Assembly (NCBI GenBank): GCA_016928055.1
Contig: JAFGLM010000012.1
Span: forward strand, 20,336-84,335
DNA from: Gammaproteobacteria bacterium
GTDB taxonomy: Bacteria; Pseudomonadota; Gammaproteobacteria; HTCC5015
Reading direction: 5' to 3'
Length of the DNA: 64,000 nt
A program made the position numbers and the translations under genes. The notes below the pieces were generated by a model, which had not been told where the DNA came from, searched no databases, and worked only from the letters and a program-made list of their open reading frames with translations. Below, piece by piece: positions 28,444 through 37,456 of this stretch. Position 1 is the first letter of the stretch. The number at the start of each line of letters is the position of its first letter.

Positions 28444-30045
28444 ATGAGTACGACCGCAGCCGCATTGCATGATCACCATGAGCCACAGCTTACCGGGATC
28501 AAACGCTGGTTATTGACTACCAATCATAAAGATATTGGCACCCTATATTTATGGTTCAGCTTTATTATGTTTCTGTTGGGTGGCGGGATGGCGCTCATTA
28601 TTCGTGCTGAATTGTTTCAACCCGGATTGCAGATTGTCGATCCACAATTTTTTAATTCCATGACCACCATGCATGCGTTAGTGATGATCTTTGGTGGTGT
28701 AATGCCTGCGTTTGTCGGGCTGGCAAACTGGATGATTCCGATGATGATTGGTGCGCCGGATATGGCATTGCCGCGTATGAATAACTGGAGTTTCTGGATT
28801 TTGCCTTTTGCATTTGCCATGTTGATCAGCACTTTATTTATGCGGGGCGGCGCACCGGCGGCGGGCTGGACAATGTATGCGCCACTGGTATTGCAAACCG
28901 GTGACGCATTTCCTTTTATGATTTTTTCAATACACCTGTTGGGTATTTCCTCTGTTATGGGTGCGATCAATATTATTGCGACAGTTTTGAATATGCGTGC
29001 ACCCGGTATGAGTTTGATGCGCATGCCGTTATTTGTCTGGACCTGGTTGATTACCGCCTATTTGCTGATTGCGGTGATTCCGGTTTTAGCCGGCGCAGTA
29101 ACGATGTTATTAACCGATAAGTTTTTTGGCACCAGCTTTTTTAATCCGGCCGGCGGTGGAGACCCGGTGTTGTTCCAACACATCTTCTGGTTCTTCGGCC
29201 ACCCTGAAGTGTATATCCTGATTTTGCCCGCATTTGGTGTAATGTCGCAGATCATTCCAACCTTCGCCCGAAAACCTTTGTTCGGTTATGCCTCGATGGT
29301 TTATGCTAGCGCATCAATCGCGTTTTTGTCATTTATCGTGTGGGCGCATCATATGTTTACCGTCGGCATGCCTCTGGCCGGTGAATTATTTTTTATGTTT
29401 TCAACCATGTTGATTGCTATTCCTACCGGCGTAAAAGTATTTAACTGGGTTGCAACGATGTGGCGAGGCGCCATGACGTTTGAAACACCGATGTTATTTG
29501 CCATCGCCTTTGTTGTGTTATTTACTATCGGCGGTTTTTCGGGCCTGATGTTGGCAATCACTCCGGCCGATTTTCAGTATCACGATAGTTATTTTGTGGT
29601 GGCGCATTTCCATTATGTATTGGTGCCCGGTGCCATTTTTGCGTTGATTGCCGCGGTATATTTCTGGTTACCCAAGTGGACCGGGCATATGTATAGCGAA
29701 GCTCTGGGTAAATGGCACTTCTGGCTGTCAGCCGTTTCTCTTAATGTAACTTTTTTCCCGATGCACTTCGTTGGTTTGGCCGGCATGCAACGGCGTGTAC
29801 CTGATTATGCACTGCAATTTGCCGATTTTAATGCGATCTCCAGTGTTGGCGCGTTTATATTTGGAACTTCGCAATTACTCTTTTTGTATCTGGTGATTAA
29901 ATGCATTCGCGGCGGACCGCAAGCATCTGCACGAGTTTGGGAAGGTGCGCACGGCCTGGAGTGGACGGTGCCGTCGCCGGCACCCGCGCATACCTTTAAT
30001 ACAGTGCCTGATTCGGAAGTGATCCGACGTGAAACACTTGCTTAA
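28444..30045 (+). CDS. coxA: Cytochrome c oxidase subunit I
   Basis: Catalytic heme-copper subunit, 533 residues with twelve membrane helices. Heme a ligand His in TTMHALVMIFGG, CuB and cross-linked Tyr in WFFGHPEVYILILP, CuB His pair in WAHHMFTVG, and the heme a/a3 ligands in VVAHFHYVLVPG. The D-channel region GLANWMIPMMIGAPDMALPRMNN is present, consistent with an A1-type aa3 oxidase. 27 bp after coxB. Confidence 0.98.
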   Translation: MSTTAAALHDHHEPQLTGIKRWLLTTNHKDIGTLYLWFSFIMFLLGGGMALIIRAELFQPGLQIVDPQFFNSMTTMHALVMIFGGVMPAFVGLANWMIPMMIGAPDMALPRMNNWSFWILPFAFAMLISTLFMRGGAPAAGWTMYAPLVLQTGDAFPFMIFSIHLLGISSVMGAINIIATVLNMRAPGMSLMRMPLFVWTWLITAYLLIAVIPVLAGAVTMLLTDKFFGTSFFNPAGGGDPVLFQHIFWFFGHPEVYILILPAFGVMSQIIPTFARKPLFGYASMVYASASIAFLSFIVWAHHMFTVGMPLAGELFFMFSTMLIAIPTGVKVFNWVATMWRGAMTFETPMLFAIAFVVLFTIGGFSGLMLAITPADFQYHDSYFVVAHFHYVLVPGAIFALIAAVYFWLPKWTGHMYSEALGKWHFWLSAVSLNVTFFPMHFVGLAGMQRRVPDYALQFADFNAISSVGAFIFGTSQLLFLYLVIKCIRGGPQASARVWEGAHGLEWTVPSPAPAHTFNTVPDSEVIRRETLA

Positions 30046-30057
30046 ACGTAAAACACA

Positions 30058-30603
30058 ATGATGCAAGTTAAAAATCATTCCGAACGCACCGTGATCAAAC
30101 TAATCGTTGTTGTGTTGGCAATGTTTGGTTTTGGCTATGCGTTGGTACCTTTATACGATGTTATTTGTGATGTGACCGGCCTGAATGGCAAAACCGGCCG
30201 GATCTCTGAAGCTGAATCGGCGGAGCAGGTTGCAGATATAAATCGCACGATCAAAATTCAGTTTGTTGCCAGTGTGAACGCCGGTGCGCCGTGGGATTTT
30301 TATCCCAACGAATACGAAATGGAAGTGCGCCCCGGCGGTGTTTATTACACAACTTTTAAGGCGGTTAACAAGACTTCACATAGCCTGGTCGGACAGGCCG
30401 TACCCAGTCTGGCACCTAGAGAAGCGGCGTTATATTTTAATAAGACAGAGTGTTTCTGTTTTACCCAGCAAAGTTTTACGCCTAATGAAAGCCGTGACAT
30501 GCCGGTGCGATTTATCGTCGATCGTGATTTACCCGTAAATATCGATTCGCTGGTTTTGTCTTATACTTTTTTTAATATTACACCCGATAACCAGAAATCC
30601 TGA
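30058..30603 (+). CDS. ctaG: Cytochrome c oxidase copper assembly protein CtaG/Cox11
   Basis: Inserts CuB into subunit I. 181 residues: one N-terminal membrane anchor (LIVVVLAMFGFGYALVPLYDV) and a periplasmic immunoglobulin-like domain with the copper-binding CFCF motif in KTECFCFTQQSF. Sits between coxA and coxC, its normal place; 12 bp after coxA. A second ATG follows the first directly. Confidence 0.97.
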   Translation: MMQVKNHSERTVIKLIVVVLAMFGFGYALVPLYDVICDVTGLNGKTGRISEAESAEQVADINRTIKIQFVASVNAGAPWDFYPNEYEMEVRPGGVYYTTFKAVNKTSHSLVGQAVPSLAPREAALYFNKTECFCFTQQSFTPNESRDMPVRFIVDRDLPVNIDSLVLSYTFFNITPDNQKS

Positions 30604-30620
30604 CAGGAGTAATCCAGAAA

Positions 30621-31490
30621 ATGTCTGCGGTGAAAACCAACTACTACGTACCACATCACACCGCCTGGTGGCCGATTGTTGGATCGGCGGGTTTGACCGG
30701 GCTGCTGGTTGGTGCGTCGATGATACTGAATGGTGCCTCGACCGGCAGTTACATACTGGTCGCAGGTTTACTCATTACATTGCTTATGATGTTTGGCTGG
30801 TTCGGTACGGTTATCAGGGAAAGTATTAGTGGTTTATATAACGCACGAGTGGATACTTCTTTTCGCTGGAGCATGATCTGGTTTATTTTTTCCGAGGTTA
30901 TGTTCTTCGCCGCTTTTTTTACTGCCTTATTTTACGCGCGGGCTTATTCGTTGCCGTGGCTGGGTGGCATGGGTAAAGGTGTAGTTACTAATGAATTATT
31001 GTGGCCGGCTTTCGAAGCGATGTGGCCATCCAATGGACCTGCCAACATCGGCGGTGCGTTTAAAGTTATGGGGGCATGGGGGATTCCCGCCATTAATACT
31101 GCAATTCTATTAAGCAGTGGCGTGACCGTCACCTGGGCACATCATGCGCTTAAAGCCGATCATCGGCGTCAGTTAATATTAGGGCTTGCTCTGACGGTTA
31201 TACTGGGATTTACTTTTGTCGCGTTACAGGCCGATGAGTATATTCACGCCTATAGTGAACTCAATCTGAAAATGACCACCGGTATTTACGGCTCAACGTT
31301 TTTTATGCTGACCGGTTTCCACGGTTTTCATGTCACCATGGGTGCCGTTATGTTAACGGTGATTTTGTTGCGTTGTATCAAAGGTCATTTTTCACCGGAC
31401 AGTCATTTTGCATTTGAAGCAGTAGCCTGGTACTGGCATTTTGTTGATGTGGTGTGGCTATTTTTGTTTATATTCGTTTATTGGTTTTAA
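30621..31490 (+). CDS. coxC: Cytochrome c oxidase subunit III
   Basis: 289 residues, seven membrane helices. Signatures: YYVPHHTAWWPIVGS at the start, WFIFSEVMFFAAFFTALFYAR, TAILLSSGVTVTWAHHAL, TGFHGFHVTMGA and the C-terminal YWHFVDVVWLFLFI. CAGGAG ribosome site. The small DUF2970 gene found between ctaG and coxC in pseudomonads is absent. Confidence 0.97.
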   Translation: MSAVKTNYYVPHHTAWWPIVGSAGLTGLLVGASMILNGASTGSYILVAGLLITLLMMFGWFGTVIRESISGLYNARVDTSFRWSMIWFIFSEVMFFAAFFTALFYARAYSLPWLGGMGKGVVTNELLWPAFEAMWPSNGPANIGGAFKVMGAWGIPAINTAILLSSGVTVTWAHHALKADHRRQLILGLALTVILGFTFVALQADEYIHAYSELNLKMTTGIYGSTFFMLTGFHGFHVTMGAVMLTVILLRCIKGHFSPDSHFAFEAVAWYWHFVDVVWLFLFIFVYWF

Positions 31491-31507
31491 TAAGATCACA
31501 AGAATTT

Positions 31508-32152
31508 CTAATCCCCGATTATTTGATGACCATCCAGGAAATCGCTGCGCTTGTAAATCCCCGGGCGTGCATGGTCTCCCTCAATGAATACGAAATCTAT
31601 GGAATGGATATTTTTGTACTCTGTTAAGATATAGGTTGCTCGAGCTAGAAACTGATACGCTCCAGTAGTCCCCATGCTTTGTGTTAGATAGTCATCGTTA
31701 ATCACTTCAATTTTTAGTTTATTGTCAGCAATTTTGAGTAGTTTAATGCAGGGAGGGTCGAGAGGCGGTTTGTCTTCAGGTGTTCTAAAGGTCTCCGGGT
31801 CCTGATCGGTTCGGTTCACGACATTGATAAGTTTATTTAAATCGTTTTTTACTCGGCTGATTTTATTTCCTCTTATAAACTTGTCGTCATTAAAATACCA
31901 TGAATATTCTTTATTGGCGTAATATCCAGGTTCTACATCGTGTGAAACAGATATGATCCCGTGTGGCTGGATCCAGCCGGCGGCATAGGCAATCCAGAGT
32001 AACAAAAAAGCCAGAACAGAAAGACCGATGCGCCAGCTTAATGCTTTGACGGTGCGCCGGCTCCGGCCCTTATCTCTAAGCATAAATACCAGCGCCGAAC
32101 CCATGCTGGCGAAAATAAGCAACAGGATTGCGATAATAAATAACTTTGCCAT
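31508..32152 (-). CDS. Membrane protein: DUF2909-like N-terminus joined to a GerMN-like C-terminus
   Basis: 214 residues from the ATG at 32152; a longer reading would overlap SURF1. Residues 1-~70 form two membrane helices with the pattern LVFMLRDKGRSRRTVKALSWRIGLSVLAF...GWIQPHGI, matching the small DUF2909 twin-transmembrane proteins of cox clusters. DUF2909 proteins normally end there; here ~140 more residues follow, including CIKLLKIADNKL, LTQSMGTTGAYQFLARATYI and SIDFVFIEGDHARPGIY, which resemble a GerMN-type extracytoplasmic domain. Opposite strand to the cox genes, between coxC and SURF1. Role probably linked to oxidase assembly by context; domain naming is from memory. Confidence 0.65.
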   Translation of the reverse strand: MAKLFIIAILLLIFASMGSALVFMLRDKGRSRRTVKALSWRIGLSVLAFLLLWIAYAAGWIQPHGIISVSHDVEPGYYANKEYSWYFNDDKFIRGNKISRVKNDLNKLINVVNRTDQDPETFRTPEDKPPLDPPCIKLLKIADNKLKIEVINDDYLTQSMGTTGAYQFLARATYILTEYKNIHSIDFVFIEGDHARPGIYKRSDFLDGHQIIGD

Positions 32153-32185
32153 AATGCGGTCCTGATCAATCAATTGCGGAATGAG

Positions 32186-32938
32186 ATGCCGATTATAAGC
32201 TGGACAAGCAAACAGATACACTTTCAATGCAAGGTTGGATTTATGGCGTTGGTGGTGTTGATGCTGAGCCTGATGATCAGCGCCGGATTCTGGCAACTTG
32301 ATCGTGCAGAGCAAAAGATCAAGCTGCTAAGTGCCCATCAAAACCGCGCAGCGGAACCCTTAATGAAGATAATTGGGAGTTTGCCGCCGGCTGAATCCAT
32401 CAAGTACAGACGCATCAGTATAAGAGGCGAGTATGATCAACAGCACCAGTTTCTGCTTGATAATCGCAGCCGCCAGTTGGAAAACGGTCAAAGTCAGCCT
32501 GGGTATGAGGTCTTAACCTTGCTGCAATTAAGCTGGGGTGGGTACTTATTGGTTAATCGCGGCTGGTTGGCCGCGTCAACCGATCGCGCACAATTGCCGG
32601 CATTACCCATAAATGAAAACGAGCGACAGGTGTCCGGTATTATCAATATTCCGGAAAAAGGTTTTACTCTGGGAGAGATAGATACGGATGATGGTTGGCC
32701 GCGCCGAATCCAGTACATTGATTTTGAAAAACTGGCCGCGCGATTACAGCTTGAACTATATCCTGCTGTATTGATGCTCGACGCGAATGCTGCGGACGGT
32801 TATCGACGCGACTGGCAACCGGTCATCGACGGACCGGCCAAACATTACAGTTATGCCATACAATGGTTTGCGATGGCGTTAGCGACGCTGGTGCTTTTTG
32901 GGTTTGCGACGATTAAGCGGAAAAACCATGAATACTAA
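32186..32938 (+). CDS. SURF1-family cytochrome oxidase assembly protein
   Basis: Assembly factor of aa3 oxidases, implicated in heme a delivery. About 250 residues with the family plan: an N-terminal helix ending in SAGFWQLDRAEQK, a periplasmic domain with RRISIRGEYDQQHQFLLDNR, the LVNRGWLAAS motif, PRRIQYIDFEKLAARL, and a C-terminal helix after HYSYAIQWFAMALATL. ATG at 32186 (with GGA upstream) chosen over an in-frame TTG at 32174. It overlaps the next gene by 11 bp. Confidence 0.92.
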   Translation: MPIISWTSKQIHFQCKVGFMALVVLMLSLMISAGFWQLDRAEQKIKLLSAHQNRAAEPLMKIIGSLPPAESIKYRRISIRGEYDQQHQFLLDNRSRQLENGQSQPGYEVLTLLQLSWGGYLLVNRGWLAASTDRAQLPALPINENERQVSGIINIPEKGFTLGEIDTDDGWPRRIQYIDFEKLAARLQLELYPAVLMLDANAADGYRRDWQPVIDGPAKHYSYAIQWFAMALATLVLFGFATIKRKNHEY

Positions 32939-33530
32939 AAATAGTAACAGGACACGCAATCGGATTATTTTTATGTCGGTTGTCGCGTTGTTTATACTGC
33001 CATTTGTTATCGCCAGTTGGTTTTATAAACAGACCGTTAAGACAGAAGTTTGGGGCACGAGCAATAAAGGCTTACTTGTACGACCTGTCCGGGCGCTGTC
33101 GGATTTCACACTATTTGATCAGACAGGTGAACAATATAACGCGAAACGTTTTCTGGGCCACTGGACTTTGGTGTTCATTTCGCCGGAATATTGTGATGAA
33201 CCTTGTAAGAAGAATATCTACCATATGCGGCAAATCTGGATTTCATTGGGGAAAGATGCAAACAGATTACAGCGGTTATTAGTCTTTACCACAATTGAGC
33301 AAAAACAGCAGCTGATGGATTTTCTCAAAGCTTACCCACAGACTCTGCTTGTCGTTGATGAAAATGAACAATTGGTCGGGCAAATAGAAACCGCAAGATC
33401 TTCAGATGAGCCGGCCATCATGCTGATTGATCCGTTGGGATATATAATGATGTCTTTTCCGCAGGCCATGGATCCACAGGATATTTTGAAAGACCTGCGC
33501 AAGTTGCTCAAGATCTCACAGATCGGTTAA
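32928..33530 (+). CDS. SCO-like thioredoxin-fold protein, cox cluster
   Basis: 200 residues from the ATG at 32928, overlapping the end of SURF1. An N-terminal membrane anchor ([20 protein letters not shown]) is followed by a thioredoxin-like periplasmic domain ([40 protein letters not shown]). The CxxxC (C-DEP-C) matches the copper motif position of SCO1/PrrC proteins, but the conserved distal His of SCO is not obvious. Commonly annotated as a hypothetical cytochrome oxidase assembly gene between SURF1 and ctaA/ctaB. Confidence 0.8.
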   Translation: MNTKNSNRTRNRIIFMSVVALFILPFVIASWFYKQTVKTEVWGTSNKGLLVRPVRALSDFTLFDQTGEQYNAKRFLGHWTLVFISPEYCDEPCKKNIYHMRQIWISLGKDANRLQRLLVFTTIEQKQQLMDFLKAYPQTLLVVDENEQLVGQIETARSSDEPAIMLIDPLGYIMMSFPQAMDPQDILKDLRKLLKISQIG

Positions 33531-33555
33531 TGCCAATAAGAAGTTAAGTAGAAAA

Positions 33556-34428
33556 TTGAATTCCAAATTCGAAACCTTCCGCCACTACTATGAGCTAACC
33601 AAGCCGCGCGTGGTGGCTTTAATTGTTTTTACCGCTGTGGTTGGTATGTTGTTGGCGGTTCCCGGCAGGGTTCCCTGGCAGCCTTTAGTGTTTGGTAGTC
33701 TGGGTATCTGGTTAGCTGCGGCATCTGCAGCCGCAATCAATCATATACTGGACAGACGCGCTGATGCGATTATGGCCAGAACAAAAAACAGACCCTTACC
33801 AAAAGGGAAAGTGGCGACCCGGCCTGCATTGGTGTTCGCTGTTATTCTCGGTATTTTGTCGATGACTATTCTGGTGTGTCTGGTCAATAGCTTAACCGCC
33901 GTATTAACTTTTTTATCACTCATTGGCTACGCCATTGTTTATACTATCTACTTAAAACGCGCGACCCCACAAAATATTGTGGTGGGTGGTGCCGCCGGTG
34001 CCATGCCGCCGGTATTGGGTTGGGTAGCAGTAACAGGCGATATACATCCGTATTCGCTATTACTGTTTTTGATTATCTTTATCTGGACACCACCGCATTT
34101 CTGGGCCCTGGCAGTGAATCGGCGCAGAGAATACTCTGACGTTGATATCCCGATGCTGCCCGTCACGCACGGCGCCGAATTTACGCGCCTGCAAATCACA
34201 CTCTACACGGCGCTACTGTTTGTTGTGACGTTATTACCCTGGCTAACCGGAATGAGTGGTTGGATTTATTTGCTTGCGGTAGCGTTTTTGAATCTTCGGT
34301 TTTTATATTTGGCCGTTAAATTACAGTTAACCGCTGACGATACAATTGCCATTAAAACGTTTGTTTTTTCAATTTCCTATCTGATGTTTTTATTTTCTGC
34401 CTTATTGATTGATCACTATTTTCAATAG
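33556..34428 (+). CDS. ctaB: Protoheme IX farnesyltransferase (heme O synthase)
   Basis: UbiA-family membrane prenyltransferase that converts heme B to heme O. 290 residues, ~8-9 helices; the first aspartate motif and substrate loop are [21 protein letters not shown], and the second region is [31 protein letters not shown] start at 33556, supported by the usual [10 protein letters not shown] opening. Follows the SCO-like gene by 25 bp. ctaA, expected near here, is not present. Confidence 0.95.
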   Translation: MNSKFETFRHYYELTKPRVVALIVFTAVVGMLLAVPGRVPWQPLVFGSLGIWLAAASAAAINHILDRRADAIMARTKNRPLPKGKVATRPALVFAVILGILSMTILVCLVNSLTAVLTFLSLIGYAIVYTIYLKRATPQNIVVGGAAGAMPPVLGWVAVTGDIHPYSLLLFLIIFIWTPPHFWALAVNRRREYSDVDIPMLPVTHGAEFTRLQITLYTALLFVVTLLPWLTGMSGWIYLLAVAFLNLRFLYLAVKLQLTADDTIAIKTFVFSISYLMFLFSALLIDHYFQ

Positions 34429-34429
34429 G

Positions 34430-34476
34430 CCCTTTGTTAAACAAAGGGTGCATATTGATCGTCTCAATATGCACCC
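34430..34476. terminator. Two stem-loops between convergent ctaB and the SGLT symporter gene
   Basis: CCCTTTG-TTAAA-CAAAGGG (34430-34448) overlaps a 13-bp perfect stem GGGTGCATATTGA/TCAATATGCACCC (34446-34458 with 34464-34476, 5-nt loop). They share GGG, so the hairpins are mutually exclusive. No T-run follows on either strand. Likely a bidirectional transcript-end structure for two converging operons. Confidence 0.5.
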
Positions 34477-34482
34477 GGTAAT

Positions 34483-36177
34483 TTACCAGAACACTGCATA
34501 CAAAGCTGCGAGGATAATCAAGATAGCAAAGGCTCCGATATTAAAAGCAGGACCAGTGCTGAATAACTGCCTGTTAAGTGATATACCTTTTGGATCATCC
34601 GCGCCTTTTTGTTCGAGGTAACTGACAGTCATCATAATGATCGCGGTTATGATGAATGTCAGCCCCATCTGATTCATAAATGCCAGTTTAGGGAAGATGG
34701 CATTAATCGCTTCACCTTCAAACCAGCCCTTGCCGCCAATCTTCAGATAAAACGCAATTGGAATGGACAATAGCGCACCGATGATTGCGCCCTTGTTGGT
34801 GGTTTTTTTCCAGAATAAACCCAGCATAAAAATGGCGAGTATTCCAGGACTGACCAGGCCGGTGTATTCCTGGATATATTGAAATGCCTGACCGATGTCT
34901 CCTAATAATGGCGCAATAAAACAGGCAATGATCAAGGCCACGGTTGCTGACAGGCGGCCCACTTTCACAATATTGCCTTCGCTTGCCTGACGATTGAAAA
35001 TCGGTTTATACAAGTCCATGGTAAAAATCGTTGCTGTGGAATTCAGCATCGACGCCAATGATGAAACAATAGCCGCCGTCAGCGCGGCAATAACCAGACC
35101 TTTGACACCCACCGGTATAAACTGATCGATCAACCACGGTAATGCTTTGTCATTATCAATGGTACCAGATGCGGTTATAAACGCGTCGGCGACTGTATCC
35201 GTTGAAGCAACACCATCGGGTGCATTAAGCGCAAAAGCGATAATACCGGGGATAACAACAATCAAAGGAATAATTAATTTCAGAAAAGCTGCAAACACAA
35301 TGCCCTTCTGCGCTTCGCTTATGTTTTTAGCGGCCAACGTTCTTTGAATAATGTATTGATTAAAACCCCAGTAGTACAGATTCGCAATCCACATACCACC
35401 GATTAGTACAGCCAACCCCGGCAAATCCCAGTAAGCATCGGTGCCATTTGGCGTGATGATTTCGCCTTTATCTATAATCATCGAAAATTTGGCGGGTACT
35501 GTCGTCATCAACTCACGAAACCCGGTGAAAATACTGCCGTCGGAAGCATAATGACCCAGCGCGATATACGTTGTAATCAGACCGCCTCCAATCAAAATGA
35601 CAACTTGAACAACATCGGTCCAGGCTACCGCTTTCAGTCCGCCCCATAACGAGTATGCCGCTGCAAACAATGCAAGACCGATAATACTTGGCATTATCAA
35701 GCTACCATCACCCGCTCCCATAATCGTGTCCAGCGCTTTCGAGCCAAGGTATAAAACCGAGGTCAGATTTACAAACACAAACAACGCAATCCAGAATACT
35801 GCGAGAATTGATTTCAGATTCGTGCTGTAACGCTGTTCCAGAAATTCCGGGATAGTATAAAGTTGCTTTTCAATAAATACAGGCAGGAAAAATTTTCCGA
35901 CGATTAGCAGTGTGGCCGCTGCCATCCACTCGTAAGAGGCAATCGCCAGACCAATCGCAAAGCCGGAGCCTGACATACCGATAAACTGCTCGGCCGAAAT
36001 ATTGGCTGCAATCAATGAAGCACCGATCGCCCACCACGGCAGGGCCTTACTGGCCAGAAAGTAGTCCTTGGAATCTTTGCTGTGCCCCGTTTTTTCCCGG
36101 GATACCAGCAGGCCGATGGCGATGATTAAAAGACAATAGCCGACGAAAATGGTTAGATCAATAGGAGACAGTTTCAT
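34483..36177 (-). CDS. SGLT-type sodium/sugar symporter
   Basis: 564 residues, 14 predicted membrane helices, solute:sodium symporter family. The SAEQFIGMSGSGFAIGLA and ASYEWMAAATLLIVGKFFLP blocks match the Vibrio sodium/galactose transporter vSGLT closely, as does YTIPEFLEQRYS. Being downstream of galT-galK on the same strand, galactose is the most likely substrate. 108 bp separates it from galK. Confidence 0.9.
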   Translation of the reverse strand: MKLSPIDLTIFVGYCLLIIAIGLLVSREKTGHSKDSKDYFLASKALPWWAIGASLIAANISAEQFIGMSGSGFAIGLAIASYEWMAAATLLIVGKFFLPVFIEKQLYTIPEFLEQRYSTNLKSILAVFWIALFVFVNLTSVLYLGSKALDTIMGAGDGSLIMPSIIGLALFAAAYSLWGGLKAVAWTDVVQVVILIGGGLITTYIALGHYASDGSIFTGFRELMTTVPAKFSMIIDKGEIITPNGTDAYWDLPGLAVLIGGMWIANLYYWGFNQYIIQRTLAAKNISEAQKGIVFAAFLKLIIPLIVVIPGIIAFALNAPDGVASTDTVADAFITASGTIDNDKALPWLIDQFIPVGVKGLVIAALTAAIVSSLASMLNSTATIFTMDLYKPIFNRQASEGNIVKVGRLSATVALIIACFIAPLLGDIGQAFQYIQEYTGLVSPGILAIFMLGLFWKKTTNKGAIIGALLSIPIAFYLKIGGKGWFEGEAINAIFPKLAFMNQMGLTFIITAIIMMTVSYLEQKGADDPKGISLNRQLFSTGPAFNIGAFAILIILAALYAVFW

Positions 36178-36285
36178 ATAAACTTACTTCTCTTGGTGGT
36201 GTGAAAGTAATATCTGTTTCAAAACAGCCGCGTACAATAATATTTTGTTTCGCAAGTCGTTATGAATCAGGTCCAGTATATATTT

Positions 36286-37446
36286 TCATTTATTTTCTAT
36301 TTTGCCGGCACCGCTGCTGGCAATACACATGTGAATTTCTGCAATCAAACCGGTTTTTTCCGGATATAAATTGTTTACGGCATCGACGACAAGCTGGCCC
36401 AGCGCTGAAGGGGCCAGTGCAACAACGCATCCACCGAATCCGCCGCCCGTCATCCTGACACCGCCGCGGTCATGCAGGACAGAGTCGATAATTTCTACCA
36501 GGTAATCGATTTCCGAAGTTGTGATTTCAAAATCATCCCGCATCGAAACATGCGATCCACGCATCAATCGACTGAGTGAGCCGTAATCGTTCGAGCGCAG
36601 CGCCAGCGCAGCTTCCTGTGTACGAAGATTTTCCGTAATGACGTGCCGCGCCCTGTGAAAGGTCGGCACTTCCATTTTGTCCTTATGCCTATGAAGCAAA
36701 TCAAGATCAGCATCTCGCAGGCTGTTGACCTGCATAATATTGGCTGCCTGTTCGCATCGTTTGCGTCGCTTATTGTATTTGCTGCCAACAAGTCCACGGC
36801 TAACCTTGCTGTCAACAATGATCACTTGCATATCATTTGGCATTTCTATTGGTTTATAGCTCAAATTACTACAGTCAATTAAGAGTGCATGATTTTCCTG
36901 GCCTGCGACGGAGATTAATTGATCCATAATGCCGCAGTTGCAACCGACGTATTCATTTTCAGCAGCCTGGCAAAGCAGCGCTAATTCAGTCGGTGAGAAA
37001 TCAAATCTGTTGATGGAATTGATAGCCGTTGCAAAAACAACACAAAGAGCTGCCGATGAACTCAAGCCGGCGCCCTGGGGGATGTTGCCGGTCACCACAA
37101 CATCCATCCCCATCGGTTCCAATTTCCTTTTCAGGAATTGCTCGTTAACGCCACGTAAATAATTCGCCCAGCTTTGATCTTTGTCTTTCTCAATGGGTAA
37201 AACCGATTGCCACTGGCTGTTTTGACCGTTGTTATCAACAGCGACAACATTGATCAGGTTATCCGATCTGATGCCAATTGCCATATAGGTGCCGCGATCA
37301 ATTGCACAGGGCAAGACAAATCCATTGTTATAGTCAGTATGTTCACCAATGAGATTGACTCTGCCCGGCGCATGAAAGACCACTTCAGAATCTTTATTGA
37401 ACGATTCTGAAAAAGACTGTGTTACTTTTTGAATTAGTCTGTGCAT
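36286..37446 (-). CDS. galK: Galactokinase
   Basis: GHMP kinase that phosphorylates galactose to galactose-1-phosphate. About 386 residues from ATG 37446, 10 bp after the galT stop; a longer reading would overlap galT. Motifs: galactokinase signature GRVNLIGEHTDYNNGFVLPCAI, ATP-binding GNIPQGAGLSSSAALCVV, GIMDQLISVAGQ with catalytic Asp, and MTGGGFGGCVVAL near the C-terminus. Operon with galT and the symporter. Confidence 0.96.
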   Translation of the reverse strand: MHRLIQKVTQSFSESFNKDSEVVFHAPGRVNLIGEHTDYNNGFVLPCAIDRGTYMAIGIRSDNLINVVAVDNNGQNSQWQSVLPIEKDKDQSWANYLRGVNEQFLKRKLEPMGMDVVVTGNIPQGAGLSSSAALCVVFATAINSINRFDFSPTELALLCQAAENEYVGCNCGIMDQLISVAGQENHALLIDCSNLSYKPIEMPNDMQVIIVDSKVSRGLVGSKYNKRRKRCEQAANIMQVNSLRDADLDLLHRHKDKMEVPTFHRARHVITENLRTQEAALALRSNDYGSLSRLMRGSHVSMRDDFEITTSEIDYLVEIIDSVLHDRGGVRMTGGGFGGCVVALAPSALGQLVVDAVNNLYPEKTGLIAEIHMCIASSGAGKIENK

Positions 37447-37456
37447 CGCTGTCTTT

